Assembly (NCBI GenBank): GCA_964036295.1 | Contig: OZ038473.1 | Location: 10,916,501 to 10,980,500 of the forward strand | DNA from: Plumapathes pennacea | Lineage: Eukaryota > Cnidaria > Anthozoa > Antipatharia > Myriopathidae | Length of the DNA: 64,000 nucleotides | Direction: 5' to 3' | Part shown: positions 57,401-63,062 of the stretch, one piece after another | Layout of the letters: each line of letters starts with the position of its first letter | How positions within the stretch are numbered: position 1 is the stretch's first letter | Position numbers and translations under genes: made by a program | Notes under the pieces: model-generated | What the model was told of the DNA's origin: nothing | The model's database searches: none | Seen by the model: only the letters and a program-made list of their open reading frames with translations

Positions 57401-59772
57401 ATTTTCTTCGCACAGAACTGTGGAAACGACAGCAAATTAAAGTGCACCATAGTTCGTGCAAGGCTTATAAAGCCTCAAAACCAAGCCAAGAAACTCAAAA
57501 CTAAAACTCAGTACCAAAGTGCAAGCTAGTTCAATACATTGTATATAACATAAGTTGTGCGCAAGAAAAACGGGGGTCGCACACGAGTTGAGATTTTACC
57601 TCGAATCAGACCGAGTTAAAGAGTAATGGCGATGAAGGCTACGGATGTGAGGTCAAGAATCTTTCGTCAATCTCTATGACCGAAGCGCGGAAGAGGGTAA
57701 AACGATTGGTTAGCTATTCCAAGCCAGGCCTTTCGTACACGATCGGTCGAAAAAATCGAACTGCAAATCAGGGGCCAATTCAATAAATATTTACACGTGT
57801 ATTTTACAAGCTGGACCATTATTCAAATACCACTAAGCGGACTCTACTCCAGCAAAGGCTGTACAATATTACAGATACAGGTCCCCAGTGTACAACTACA
57901 ACAGTAATTTGCCATTGTATTGGATTAAAGTGTGTTTTAACGTGTGGAAAAATTTGTACGACTTGTAAAATACACTTGTAAATGCTTTATTGAATTGGCC
58001 CCAGTTTTCAAAGTATTTTACAAGTCCCAACTATTGCTCCCAGAGGTCTTTGTGTCCCTCGCGCTTACTTGCAGCAAACACGACCGTACGTGACACCGCG
58101 GAAATACTTTTTTCGGTCGTGCGGTCACCTTGCTTTTGAGTCAGCGGTTATTGCATAAAAACCGTGGATTTAGGTGCAGATTTTGTAGTTCAATGTAACG
58201 CTCGTAAAACCTCAAGACTTGGCCAAGAAACTCAATACTAGGACTCAATACTCAACTATAATTTAGTTCAATACAATTTCTATAATATAAGTTGTGCACA
58301 AGAAAAATGAGGCTTGCACACAATGCGAAATTGTACCTCGAATTATGAGAAGCTAGATAACCATGGCGACAAACGCTGACCAAATACGTCAAGAACGTAT
58401 TTCCGCGGTGTCACCGTACGTACCAGGGAGTATTGTCACATTCAGTCAACCAGATCAGTAATACATTTAAATCTTACGTACCTCTACCCGGAGGGATGGG
58501 ACCATCTGAAACAAAAAATAGTAACGAGTAACAGTAAGTGTACTATTACTATTCCTGATATGAAATTTTCATTGAGTGATACACTTTATTCCTGTCTCTT
58601 CTTTTTTTCTCTACTCCTTTCTTCTTTTCTTGTATACTCTTGTCCTTTTGTTATTTCCTTCATATTTGTTAGATAATTTCCTATTTTGTGACGACCAATT
58701 ATTCTATCAAAATTAACTATTGAAATGTTGCCCAGCTAGATTAGCTATGTAGTTATTCTGGGTAGCGTTTACCTTTCATATTAGTTATATCAAGATCAAC
58801 TCCTAATGATGTACATGCCTAAGGTAATAATAAATTCTGTCTGTCTGTCTGTCTGTCTGTCTGTCAAGTGTAAAGTATGTGTAATGTAAATGTAAAGATG
58901 GTCAGTAGCAGTGGGACGGAAGTAGTCTTTTGTTGAAACTCTTTTACAATATATAGTGCTTGTTCATATTGCCTACTGATTCGAACCTAATTGGTAATAC
59001 ATTTCGACGCTATGTCAGCCCTGCATCTCAAAATGTTCGCCCTTTTCGGACCTTTATACCAAACTTTTTGCCCATTTTTACCCTGGTCCAAGAGTTTTTC
59101 TAATTAAAAAGCCTCTGGGACCAGGGTAGCCCATTTCAGACCAGATATATCTAAAAAAAAGTCGTTTAGACCAAATAGAAAAAATGTACTACCCTATTCC
59201 AGACTGAATTACTTGAAAACTATATATAAGGCTTATATATGAGAGTATCCCCCCCCCCCCCCCCCCCCCCCCCCACTCTCTCCCCCACCGAGGGCGCTCT
59301 AATGCATCTCTGAATTCTTGCCACATCGCTAATACATTTCCTCGCAAATGGTTGGGAGAATTTGTCAGGCAACTTACCACACCAGCCACAGGACTTCGCA
59401 CAGTTTGCTCGGGTCCACCTCTCCTGGTCTACGCAGTAATTTGACACTCTCGCGTATGCTGCGCAGTTGTAGTTAGAGTTGTCTTTACATTCTGTGAAAA
59501 AGACCAAGAAGCCATCCACGTTTAATCATAACACACAGAGGTCGTTTAGCCACGGTAAGATTATAACCAAGCTGAAATTCTTTTGAAATGCCGAGTCAAA
59601 TTGCGGGTCCGTTTGGCCAGAGCATTTTTAAATTTGAAACTTGCAACGTGAAAGAGTAAATAATCTGTGCAGTACTTATGTACCAACTGAAACACATACC
59701 CTGTCCGCTGACCCACTGCGAACCGAACGATGCTGCGATGACGATGAGATTCAACGAATAAATCTTCGCCAT
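38395..59772 (-). CDS. Secreted ShKT/TSP1/mucin/CAP modular protein (24 exons)
   Basis: Gene-level model; each coding exon is listed separately. Joining them gives 4,956 nt, 1,651 residues plus stop, with no internal stop and consistent phases. Layout: signal peptide, ShKT, microexon, TSP1 x6, ShKT, then Ser/Thr-rich exons alternating with five ShKT exons, a short linker, CAP. No transmembrane segment is seen, so secretion is inferred. Known of the families: ShKT domains are small disulfide folds found in venoms, peptidases and CAP proteins; TSP1 repeats bind matrix and glycans; CAP proteins are secreted and act in venom, immunity and lipid binding. A matrix, mucus or venom role is inference only. 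Exons of different copies may be alternatively spliced. Confidence 0.8.
39881..40106 (-). CDS. CAP domain, first exon (copy 1)
   Basis: 226 nt, acceptor ctgtgcatag, phase 1 in and 2 out (gttg|gtaagg). Reads MRSCMKALNSYRTRYGVPEL, then SAQRWAQHL and AYGESLYRS. It is two codons shorter than the other copies and the most diverged of the three, including GC-richer codons. The Glu of the GE(N/S) motif is present. Confidence 0.85.
40699..40837. mobile_element. Foldback element
   Basis: Palindrome from catggaaagtgctttgtac to gcgcgcactttccatg, with arms containing tttttattcactcgt and acgagtgaataaaaa-like phrases around a cgctcgcaaagcctcgctcg centre. Followed by a (TA)n tract at 40848-40893. Confidence 0.75.
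40915..41155. mobile_element. MITE inserted in (TA)n
   Basis: TIRs of about 50 bp: gagccctcaatatataccac ... gatctatattgagggctc, including gcattgtggga and tcccacaatgc. Both flanks are TA repeats, consistent with TA-targeting (Tc1/mariner-type) insertion. Confidence 0.8.
41211..41353. mobile_element. Foldback element
   Basis: Palindrome ggtaataggactgagtggag ... ctccactcagtcctattacc around a ccgcgcttcgcga centre. Confidence 0.8.
41870..41932 (-). CDS. Short Ser/Thr-rich linker exon
   Basis: 63 nt, acceptor atttattacgcag, donor tcaa|gtaagt, phase 1/1. Reads STTSLPQQSTETTDALTTPS. Its start, end and upstream intron match the 1,146 nt exon at 27689-26544, so it is either the unexpanded form or a contracted form of that mucin exon. 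It links the last mucin exon to the CAP domain. Confidence 0.75.
41993..42255. mobile_element. MITE next to a ShKT relic
   Basis: 263 bp with ~36 bp TIRs: ggcctggcaaaacgaggaca ... tgtcctcgttttgccaggcc. Contains an internal small inverted repeat (aatgtttctgaa...ttcagaaacat). It sits between the relic ShKT sequence (42285-42347) and the linker exon 41932-41870. Confidence 0.85.
42285..42347 (-). pseudogene. Relic ShKT exon
   Basis: Begins at an intact acceptor (tctggttag|gtacaa), like the ShKT exon at 27899. It keeps a recognisable core (phrase WGYCS, with spaced Cys), but its second half is lost where the MITE at 41993-42255 lies. The order relic ShKT, conserved intron, linker exon is the same as 27899-26544, so this was once a complete module. 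Confidence 0.6.
42430..42700. repeat. Retroelement-like tail and pogo-like repeat
   Basis: 42530-42560 has gatgaattcaataaactaaactaaac, resembling a retroelement tail. 42560-42680 has repeated gttcgttatagcggg/cctcgttataacaaa phrases typical of pogo/Tigger-type element ends. Confidence 0.4.
42958..43329 (-). CDS. Mucin-like Thr/Asp/Lys/Pro-rich exon
   Basis: 372 nt, phase 1/1 (acceptor actgatgaag, donor aaag|gtgagg). Reads MEPTKKSTQESTDKLTDEPT followed by short repeats TDKTTVKPSDRP and TEEPTEE, ending ETTPNKG. Asp and Lys are commoner than in the 432 nt exons. Cys-free spacer, predicted extracellular and O-glycosylated. Confidence 0.85.
43469..43591 (-). CDS. ShKT domain exon
   Basis: 123 nt, phase 1/1 (acceptor cttgttccag, donor gaag|gtatca). 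Starts GTLPGCKDFSASCPYWSRRG and ends SCKVCEG; six Cys in ShKT spacing. Last of the tandem ShKT/mucin units. The Lys-Tyr dyad that blocks potassium channels in the founding ShK peptide is not present. Confidence 0.9.
43908..44339 (-). CDS. Mucin-like exon, 432 nt type
   Basis: Exactly 432 nt (144 codons), phase 1/1, acceptor ttacgaag, donor ccag|gtgagt. Reads ELTKEPTEESTVGPTDKPTP, later STREPSQEPSEEPTQQSTE and ERATRQLSTSTAAI, ending TTTSPG. Cys-free. Third member of the ~1.1 kb tandem units. Confidence 0.88.
44490..44612 (-). CDS. ShKT domain exon
   Basis: 123 nt, phase 1/1 (acceptor cttgtttcag, donor gaag|gtatct). GTLPSCKDFSANCPSWSRRG ... SCKVCEG, six Cys. Differs from the neighbouring ShKT exons by only a few residues. 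Confidence 0.9.
45038..45469 (-). CDS. Mucin-like exon, 432 nt type
   Basis: 432 nt, phase 1/1 (acceptor attacgaag, donor caag|gtgagt). ELTEEPTEEITVGPTDEPTP ... EISTERATRQLSASTAAI ... ETTTSQG. Very close to 44339-43908 and 50351-49920. Confidence 0.88.
45620..45742 (-). CDS. ShKT domain exon
   Basis: 123 nt, phase 1/1. GTLPSCKDFSASCPSWSRRG ... SCKVCEG, six Cys. Start-to-start spacing to the next ShKT exon is 1,130 bp, with homologous introns. Confidence 0.9.
46163..46594 (-). CDS. Mucin-like exon, 432 nt type
   Basis: 432 nt, phase 1/1. The acceptor (accgtgaag) lies behind a 20 nt T-run. It starts EPPKEATEEPTTQSTGKTT and carries a middle block of (K/E)STQEAT repeats different from its siblings, but the C-terminal third (EISTERATRQL ... 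ITEIPEMTTQV) is shared. The constant 432 nt length despite different middle repeats is notable. Confidence 0.87.
47256..47378 (-). CDS. ShKT domain exon
   Basis: 123 nt, phase 1/1 (acceptor cttgtttcag, donor gaag|gtacca). GTLPDCNDISASCPSWSERG ... SCKFCEG, six Cys. The intron after it contains a (CAAA)n microsatellite (47205-47243). Confidence 0.9.
47582..47971 (-). CDS. Mucin-like exon with 8-residue repeats
   Basis: 390 nt, phase 1/1 (acceptor tcttttcag, donor ccag|gtaaag). Eleven copies of an 8-residue unit of the type (S/T)KEP(T/S)EAT, encoded by a 24 bp minisatellite, followed by PTLETTSKPTLKHTDKPTDK. A coding minisatellite of this kind is likely to vary in copy number between individuals. 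Confidence 0.87.
48273..48395 (-). CDS. ShKT domain exon
   Basis: 123 nt, phase 1/1 (acceptor ttctgcaag, donor gttg|gtaagt). GTPPVCEDLNGDCALWGSRG ... SCKYCVG, six Cys. More diverged than the 43-47 kb set. An (AAC)n tract (48450-48483) precedes it in the intron. Confidence 0.9.
48565..48821. mobile_element. MITE, ACACTAA..CGTTTTC family
   Basis: Inverted ends ctacgtccacactaacgcatttt and aaaacgcctttagtgtgaacgggtcc, with many internal gttttcg phrases; ~255 bp. The look is typical of short hAT-type elements. Confidence 0.6.
48930..49039 (-). pseudogene. Truncated mucin exon copy with stop
   Basis: Begins at the same acceptor context as 50351 (ggtttgatag|acaaagta) and reads DKVAYTEGTVTEVTTQEPTS, then ends in TAG after 35 codons. 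It is a partial copy of the 50351-49920 exon. It is phase-compatible, so inclusion would truncate the protein after the TSP1 half; more likely it is decaying. Confidence 0.6.
49055..49349. repeat. 41 bp minisatellite, array 1
   Basis: About seven copies of the 41 bp unit acattacaatgtaagctgta / tagtacgcgcaatctgatagg. It lies next to the truncated mucin exon. The same repeat lies next to the intact paralogue (50385-50880), so exon and repeat were duplicated together. Confidence 0.9.
49350..49900. mobile_element. Nested TIR and foldback elements
   Basis: 49350-49424 is the left end of the GACTGTCGAAAG-ended family. It runs into an ATATAACGCGT-family element (from ~49427 to ~49900), itself split by an insertion from ~49467. 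That insertion starts with a foldback (49467-49573, arms aacaattattcgcc / ggcgaataattgtt). Confidence 0.6.
49920..50351 (-). CDS. Mucin-like exon, 432 nt type
   Basis: 432 nt, phase 1/1 (acceptor gtttgatag, donor caag|gtgagt). An alternative acceptor 6 nt further in keeps the frame. DKVPHTEGPATELTTQEPTT, then EELTEKSTQESTQEVTDEP and EISTERATNQHSTS, ending ETTTSQG. First mucin block after the TSP1/ShKT half. Confidence 0.87.
50385..50880. repeat. 41 bp minisatellite, array 2, interrupted
   Basis: Copies of the unit seen in array 1, split by ~207 bp of foreign sequence at 50463-50669 (phrases gactgacgtttcgactacct and gcggaagtcatcttcagagtc). That foreign sequence looks like an interspersed repeat insertion. 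Confidence 0.85.
50881..51206. mobile_element. MITE, GACTGTCGAAAG-ended family
   Basis: Copy of the 4983-5301 family: agctgttttcgcatgactgtcg ... cgacagtcagccgaaaagc, with ttggttttggttttgg inside. Confidence 0.75.
51365..51562. mobile_element. MITE with CAGTCAAAGC ends
   Basis: Ends acagtcaaagccctct and inverted gatagcttcaactgta, with repeated ctcgtaagcgtacag/tgtccgcttacg phrases. A relative lies at 56957-57160. Confidence 0.6.
51617..51727 (-). CDS. ShKT domain exon
   Basis: 111 nt, phase 1/1 (acceptor atcaatctag, donor gaag|gtagct). VCEDRFSRCPVHKSQGYC ... SCNMCEG, six Cys. Shorter at the N-terminus than the 123 nt type; marks the join between the TSP1 block and the mucin/ShKT block. Confidence 0.88.
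51808..51975. mobile_element. TIR element, ATATAACGCGT family
   Basis: ttcccgcgtgtttagatgagg at the left; ttagccaatcagaacgcgcg and gtagttattttata at the right. Same family as 38047 and 54185. Confidence 0.6.
52322..52530. mobile_element. MITE abutting a splice donor
   Basis: Full-length CCCTTTCACTCC-family element (ttaaccctttcactcccaag ... cttgggagtgaaagggtcaa). It ends 5 bp beyond the end of TSP1 exon 52706-52536, so the donor of that exon (ccag|gtgcgt) is separated from the element by only a few bases. Confidence 0.85.
52536..52706 (-). CDS. TSP1 repeat exon 6 (tandem copy C)
   Basis: 171 nt, phase 1/1 (acceptor ttgtgaag, donor ccag|gtgcgt). VDGNWGQWFVYEKCSEPCGG, then the RRRC strand and QCNTQACPG; six Cys and two of the layered Trp. 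Almost identical to the next two copies. Confidence 0.92.
52884..53054 (-). CDS. TSP1 repeat exon 5 (tandem copy B)
   Basis: 171 nt, phase 1/1. VDGNWGQWFVYEKCSEPCGG ... QCNTQACPG, six Cys. Differs from copy C at one residue (K for R before MRRRC). Confidence 0.92.
53231..53401 (-). CDS. TSP1 repeat exon 4 (tandem copy A)
   Basis: 171 nt, phase 1/1. VDGNWGQWSVYEKCSEPCGG; Ser in place of Phe restores a common TSP1 W..WS pattern. Six Cys. Starts are 347 and 348 bp apart across copies A, B and C, and the introns are also nearly identical. Confidence 0.92.
53484..53840. repeat. ~90 bp interspersed intron repeat
   Basis: Several tandem-like copies of a phrase containing tgtcaaatgaaacc, gtgaccactcaaatgaaagc and aacgagtacattctgatagcagtg. 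The same unit lies in the introns between TSP1 copies A, B and C, and in reverse near 38890-38960. Confidence 0.7.
53969..54136 (-). CDS. TSP1 repeat exon 3
   Basis: 168 nt, phase 1/1 (acceptor tttgataag, donor ccag|gtaact). VHGHWSPWSPFGPCSKACGS, then RTCSNPSPRNGGQQCEG and CFTECPG; six Cys. The most canonical TSP1 here, with W..W and CS..CG.G. Confidence 0.9.
54185..54430. mobile_element. TIR element, ATATAACGCGT family
   Basis: Internal inverted parts: aacgcgttcccgtataatatagcctcatct and agatgaggctatattacacgggaacgcgtt, around a foldback with gttccgtacgttactctcgtg. Confidence 0.65.
54860..55065. mobile_element. MITE, CCCTTTCACTCC-ended family
   Basis: agccctttcactaacaag ... gatcactcttgggagtgaaagggt, 206 bp, in the intron between TSP1 exons 2 and 3. 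Confidence 0.75.
55235..55405 (-). CDS. TSP1 repeat exon 2
   Basis: 171 nt, phase 1/1 (acceptor cttttaaag, donor ccag|gtaaat). VHGGWSEWMEYSECTRLCGG, then RRRRICNNPAPGKEGRYCPG and ACNTQPCPG; six Cys. Confidence 0.91.
55476..55673. mobile_element. MITE, GACTGTCGAAAG-ended family, short
   Basis: agagcagttttcggatgact ... cgacagtcatcgaaaaaccgctct, an internally deleted member. Confidence 0.65.
55679..55781. repeat. (CACAGA)n-like microsatellite
   Basis: A run of cagacacaga/cacaca units that continues directly from the end of a relic TSP1 exon on the minus strand. Confidence 0.9.
55782..55834 (-). pseudogene. Half TSP1 exon ending in microsatellite
   Basis: After acceptor attctttag the phase-1 frame reads AVDGQWSSWTYGSCSRSC, the first half of a TSP1 repeat including W..W and the first two Cys. 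Then the frame runs into the microsatellite as (CV)n/(SV)n residues. The Gly-rich turn and the last four Cys are absent, so this is a dead module. Confidence 0.75.
56090..56199 (-). pseudogene. Relic TSP1 exon with lost 3' half
   Basis: Acceptor cttgtaaag then VDGDWGEWFPYVTCSNSCGG and YRRCTNPFPRFG, after which TSP1 similarity ends; no CPG end and no donor. First half is well preserved, so the loss is recent. Confidence 0.75.
56362..56532 (-). CDS. TSP1 repeat exon 1
   Basis: 171 nt, phase 1/1 (acceptor ctactgtag, donor ccag|gtattt). VVDGNWGSWTYGRCSKSCGG, then RRRLCDNPAPQNGGSPC and YCNMQRCPG; six Cys. Confidence 0.91.
56650..57160. repeat. Intron repeats, poly-G and GGTCGCTTA element
   Basis: A poly-G run (56659-56679) is followed by repeated cataacacttaacagtaaa phrases (56690-56880). 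From 56957 there is an element with many ggtcgcttacgagagg phrases ending aaagttcgactgtact. Confidence 0.6.
57771..58002. mobile_element. MITE with GGGGCCAATTCAATA ends
   Basis: ~40 bp TIRs: ggggccaattcaataaatat ... gctttattgaattggcccc, with inner tgtattttacaag / cttgtaaaatacac. 232 bp, in the first large intron. Confidence 0.85.
58084..58422. mobile_element. TIR element with GACACCGCGGAAATAC ends
   Basis: ccgtacgtgacaccgcggaa at the left and ttccgcggtgtcaccgtacg at the right. Its middle (58205-58340) is a diverged direct copy of 57475-57605. Confidence 0.65.
58482..58505 (-). CDS. Microexon between ShKT and TSP1
   Basis: 24 nt, phase 1/1, acceptor tttgtttcag, donor agag|gtacgt. Adds DGPIPPGR, a short Pro/Gly hinge. 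Strong sites on both sides and correct phase support it; no transcript data. Confidence 0.65.
58570..58865. mobile_element. Possible LINE 3' end with (CTGT)n tail
   Basis: Sequence ends ggtaataataaattctgtctgtctgtctg, i.e. an AATAAA motif followed by a simple-repeat tail, as at 5'-truncated non-LTR retrotransposons. Confidence 0.4.
59020..59290. repeat. Interspersed repeat with poly-C tract
   Basis: Phrases ccctattccagac, gcccatttcagacc and aaggcttatatatgagagta, then a poly-C run (59249-59273). Same family as 8160-8610 and 60770-60865. Confidence 0.6.
59378..59491 (-). CDS. N-terminal ShKT domain exon
   Basis: 114 nt, phase 1/1 (acceptor tttttcacag, donor gtgtg|gtaagt). ECKDNSNYNCAAYARVSNYC, then ANCAKSCGWC; six Cys. 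First module after the signal peptide and distinct in sequence from the tandem ShKT set. Confidence 0.92.
59700..59772 (-). CDS. Start exon: signal peptide
   Basis: ATG at 59772-59770, 24 codons plus one base, donor cagg|gtatgt. MAKIYSLNLIVIAASFGSQW then VSGQ: a Lys near the N-terminus, a hydrophobic core and a small-residue end, as in a secretory signal peptide with cleavage near VSG-Q. The phase-1 junction gives Glu-Cys at the start of the ShKT domain. Confidence 0.88.
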
Positions 59773-59776
59773 GATT

Positions 59777-59796
59777 TGACGTCACAGATCACGTGA
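59777..59796. promoter_or_regulatory. CRE-like and E-box-like motifs by the start
   Basis: tgacgtca (59777-59784, CREB/ATF-type palindrome) and tcacgtga (59789-59796, E-box/USF-type palindrome) lie 5-24 bp upstream of the ATG of the minus-strand gene. They may be in the 5'UTR or core promoter; no TATA box is obvious. Confidence 0.35.
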
Positions 59797-61205
59797 GAGC
59801 TTTCCTGAGACCAAAATGGACATAAACGTAAACGAAAAGGCGACGTTGCGACAGTTCCCGCTTAAACTCTAGTGCTGACTGCGCTTACAACCGAGTCGAA
59901 TTTTTGTTACATGTATCACACTGGTGGGTCTACATTATAACCGGGAATGGGAGTGTCTAATCGGGTTTTACGGTATATAACAAAGTTTGGAGAACTTGGC
60001 GTTTCCATAGCATGGCTGCTGATTAAACTGTCAATTCTCGTTACATAGCAGCTCGGGCAAACATAAGGTAAACACCATGGCGTCAATCGGTAAAAGTATA
60101 TTGTTTACGCGGGGGCGGACATTCCTGGAAGTTCATAGCAAATGTTTTGGATCCAATATACCGCAGACGGTTTAACGCCCTCTTTTTTTCCCCCATGCTC
60201 GACTGTTCGCTTCAGTCCCTTTTACTCGCGCATACAATAGGTTAGGTTTAGACAGTTGAGCTGTCTAAACCTTGGCAGTATTACTCGCTAAGCCCGTCTG
60301 GGTGTTGAATTCCACAAAGTATTCGTGACTTTCCGGAAGGAAGCGATGAGCTTACAGTAAAGTCTAGAAATCGTCAGATCCATAAGGGGCAAAACGTGGG
60401 TCCAAAAGGACCAATAAATATCTTCCCTGGTTTAAATCAGTTTTCTCAATCAACTCCTTGAGCGTTAGACAAGTGTCACGATTCAAAAGTGAAAGCCGTC
60501 ATGTCAAGTAATCATGGTACCACTTGCTGTGTAATTCCTTTAATCCCGCATTTTTCGGCAACAATTTCCTCAAAAGTGTCATAAAAAATACTGGACTACG
60601 GATATATGTCTTATTTTTCAGTGGGTTTGTTAACACATTATCTGAAAGCCAGTCAAGACAAAAAAAAAGCACTGTCTTATACGCTGATAATAGGAGGCCG
60701 TCCCTCGACCTTGAAAAGATTATCCAGTTCAAGACGAAGCTATTACAAGTATACATTTTATACCATGTTTAAGCCGGAGGACTCTGATAACTATTCCCTA
60801 TTCAGCGGAACGTCCCTATATATTTGGAAATGTAGAGGAGTCCCCCTCCCCCCCCCGGACTCAAACTTTGACTATACGGCTGTTTGGGCTCCCAAAGATG
60901 CTTCCTAAAGTAGTTTTATGACAATCGTTCACACACCATCCGAGAGACGCCCCCACCAACTTCACCTTGTTGTTTTTCTCTCGGCTTCCTTCCAAAGGTC
61001 ATTTAAACTGATACTTAATCTCCTTCATGTATGGCCGGAGACTGTTTATGCAAAATCACTCATGTCCGGCGTAAACGACAAAAGTCCAAACACAAGAAAA
61101 CAAAACTGTTTTTATCATGCTTGCGGCCTTGTGAAAGTCTTGGGCCTGATACAATAACTACAAAAAATGCCACCCTAATTCACCGATTTATTGACTCTAA
61201 CATCT
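59797..61205. other. 5' flank of the modular gene, no gene seen
   Basis: No exon recognised. Contains another copy of the ccctatttcagacc/tatggag-type repeat near 60770-60865 with a short poly-C run. The open frames of 80-100 codons here lack motifs. Confidence 0.5.
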
Positions 61206-61756
61206 AGACTTGGCAGTCGACTAATTTAATTTGGAGAGAAAACGCCACATGGATCCATGAGTGATCATATCAATTACGAATCTTGCCACAAACGTCATTA
61301 AAATGAATAAATAAGCCTTGAGTAAACTTCTGTTGATGGCTGACATTTTGAATGAAATTTTGCAAAGATGCGAAGTACGTGCCAGCGATCATCTTGATCA
61401 GCGATCCTTGCGAAAGAATACTGCGACAACAGTGTTAATACATTCAATGCATGGCTACCCCCTATGGGGAGGAGACTGGTATTTCAGGCAAAACAACGTA
61501 TGCAGCGAAAAGTCTCGAACGCAGAGCTCTGATGTTGACAGATTTCTTGACAAAGAAGCGGAAGGTCAAAACGCCCTGCAAGCGTTATCCTATCCGACTT
61601 GAACAGTCGCTGAGAGGACTCATCATGCTAATGTCGTTTATTAATTATTAAGAATGTACTCGAGATACCCTTTCTTTTCACATATTTTCATCACTGAAGG
61701 CCGAAACGCGCCGAAAAAGAACCATTTTCAAATGATGAACGTGCCGGTGTAAAAGG

Positions 61757-61790
61757 GGCCTTAGTGTCGTTTGCATACGACACTAAGGCC
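61757..61790. other. Perfect 34 nt stem-loop (first copy)
   Basis: ggccttagtgtcgt, loop ttgcat, then acgacactaaggcc: 14 bp perfect arms. Repeated unchanged at 62660-62693. Confidence 0.85.
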
Positions 61791-62659
61791 GGCTTATAAT
61801 AACGAAGTATGCGACTAAAAACTTTTAGAAAATGAGATTAACCCTATGCTTCTTGGAAGAAAACTGTGGCAAGTGAAAATAACACGTTTTTCATATTAAA
61901 TTGCTGAATTAAGTTCGACGTCTGAAACGCCGCCCTTGAGATATCCCAAACAGAAATCGTGACTGCCGTTGTGCCATAAAATGTCCAGGGAGTAGGCTGC
62001 TTGCCATGAATAACGTTTGTTACGTGAGGATTCCGCGGTCAAAATAGTGACCCTTTTATGTATCTCTAATAACATCCCCCGCCCCCTCCTCCCACTTTTT
62101 ATACCTTTAGACTTGACAGTCGACTAATTTAATTTGGAGAGAAAACGCCACATGGATCCATGAGTGATCATATCAATTACAAATCTTGTCACAGACGTCA
62201 TTAAAATGAATAAATAAGCCTTGAATAAACTTCTGTTGATGGCTGACATTTTGAATGAAATTTTGCAAAGATGCGAAGTACGTGCCAGCGATCATCTTGA
62301 TCAGCGATCCTTGCGAAAGAATATTGCGACAACAGTGTAAATACATTCAATGCATAGCTACCCCCTATGGAGAGGAGACTGGTATTTCAGGCAAAACAAC
62401 GCATGCAGCGAAAAGTCTCGAACGCAGAGCTCTGATGTTGACAGATTTCTTGACAAAGAAGCGGAAGGTCAAAACGCCCTGCAAGCGTTATCCTATCCGA
62501 CTTGAACAGTCGCTGAGAGGACTCATCATGCTAATGTCGTTTATTAATTATTAAGAATGTACTCGAGATACCCTTTCTTTTCACATATTTTCATCACTGA
62601 AGGCCGAAACGCACCGAAAAAGAACCATTTTCAAATGATGAACGTATTGGTGTAAAAGG

Positions 62660-62693
62660 GGCCTTAGTGTCGTTTGCATACGACACTAAGGCC
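62660..62693. other. Perfect 34 nt stem-loop (second copy)
   Basis: Same 14 bp arms and 6 nt loop as at 61757-61790, while nearby bases differ between the two units. Confidence 0.85.
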
Positions 62694-63062
62694 GGTTTAT
62701 AATAACGAAGTATGCGACTAAAAACTTTTAGAAAATGAGATTAACCCTATGCTTCTTGGAAGAAAACTGCGGCAAGTGAAAATAACACGTTTTTTATATT
62801 AAACTGCTGGATTAAGTTCGACGTCTGAAACGCCGCCCTTGAGATATCCCAAACAGAAATCGTGACTGCCGTTGTGCCATAAAATGTCCAGGGAGTAGGC
62901 TGCTTGCCATGAATAACGTTTGTTACGTGAGGATTCCGCGCAAGTTTAAACAACCCTCTACCGTTTAAAATACCACCCTCACTAAAAGGGGTCAAAATAG
63001 TGACCCTTTATGTATCTCTAATAACATCCCCCCGCCCCCTCCCCCCACTTTTTATACCTTTA

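Larger units (their letters stand above)
61206..63062. repeat. Tandem duplication of a ~0.9 kb unit
   Basis: 61206-62108 (903 bp) is directly repeated at 62109-63062 (954 bp) with few substitutions. The second copy has ~50 extra bases near 62940-62990. Each copy has a short open frame with a basic cluster (TKKRKVKTPCKRYP) and a 34 nt perfect stem-loop. No family recognised. Confidence 0.9.
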
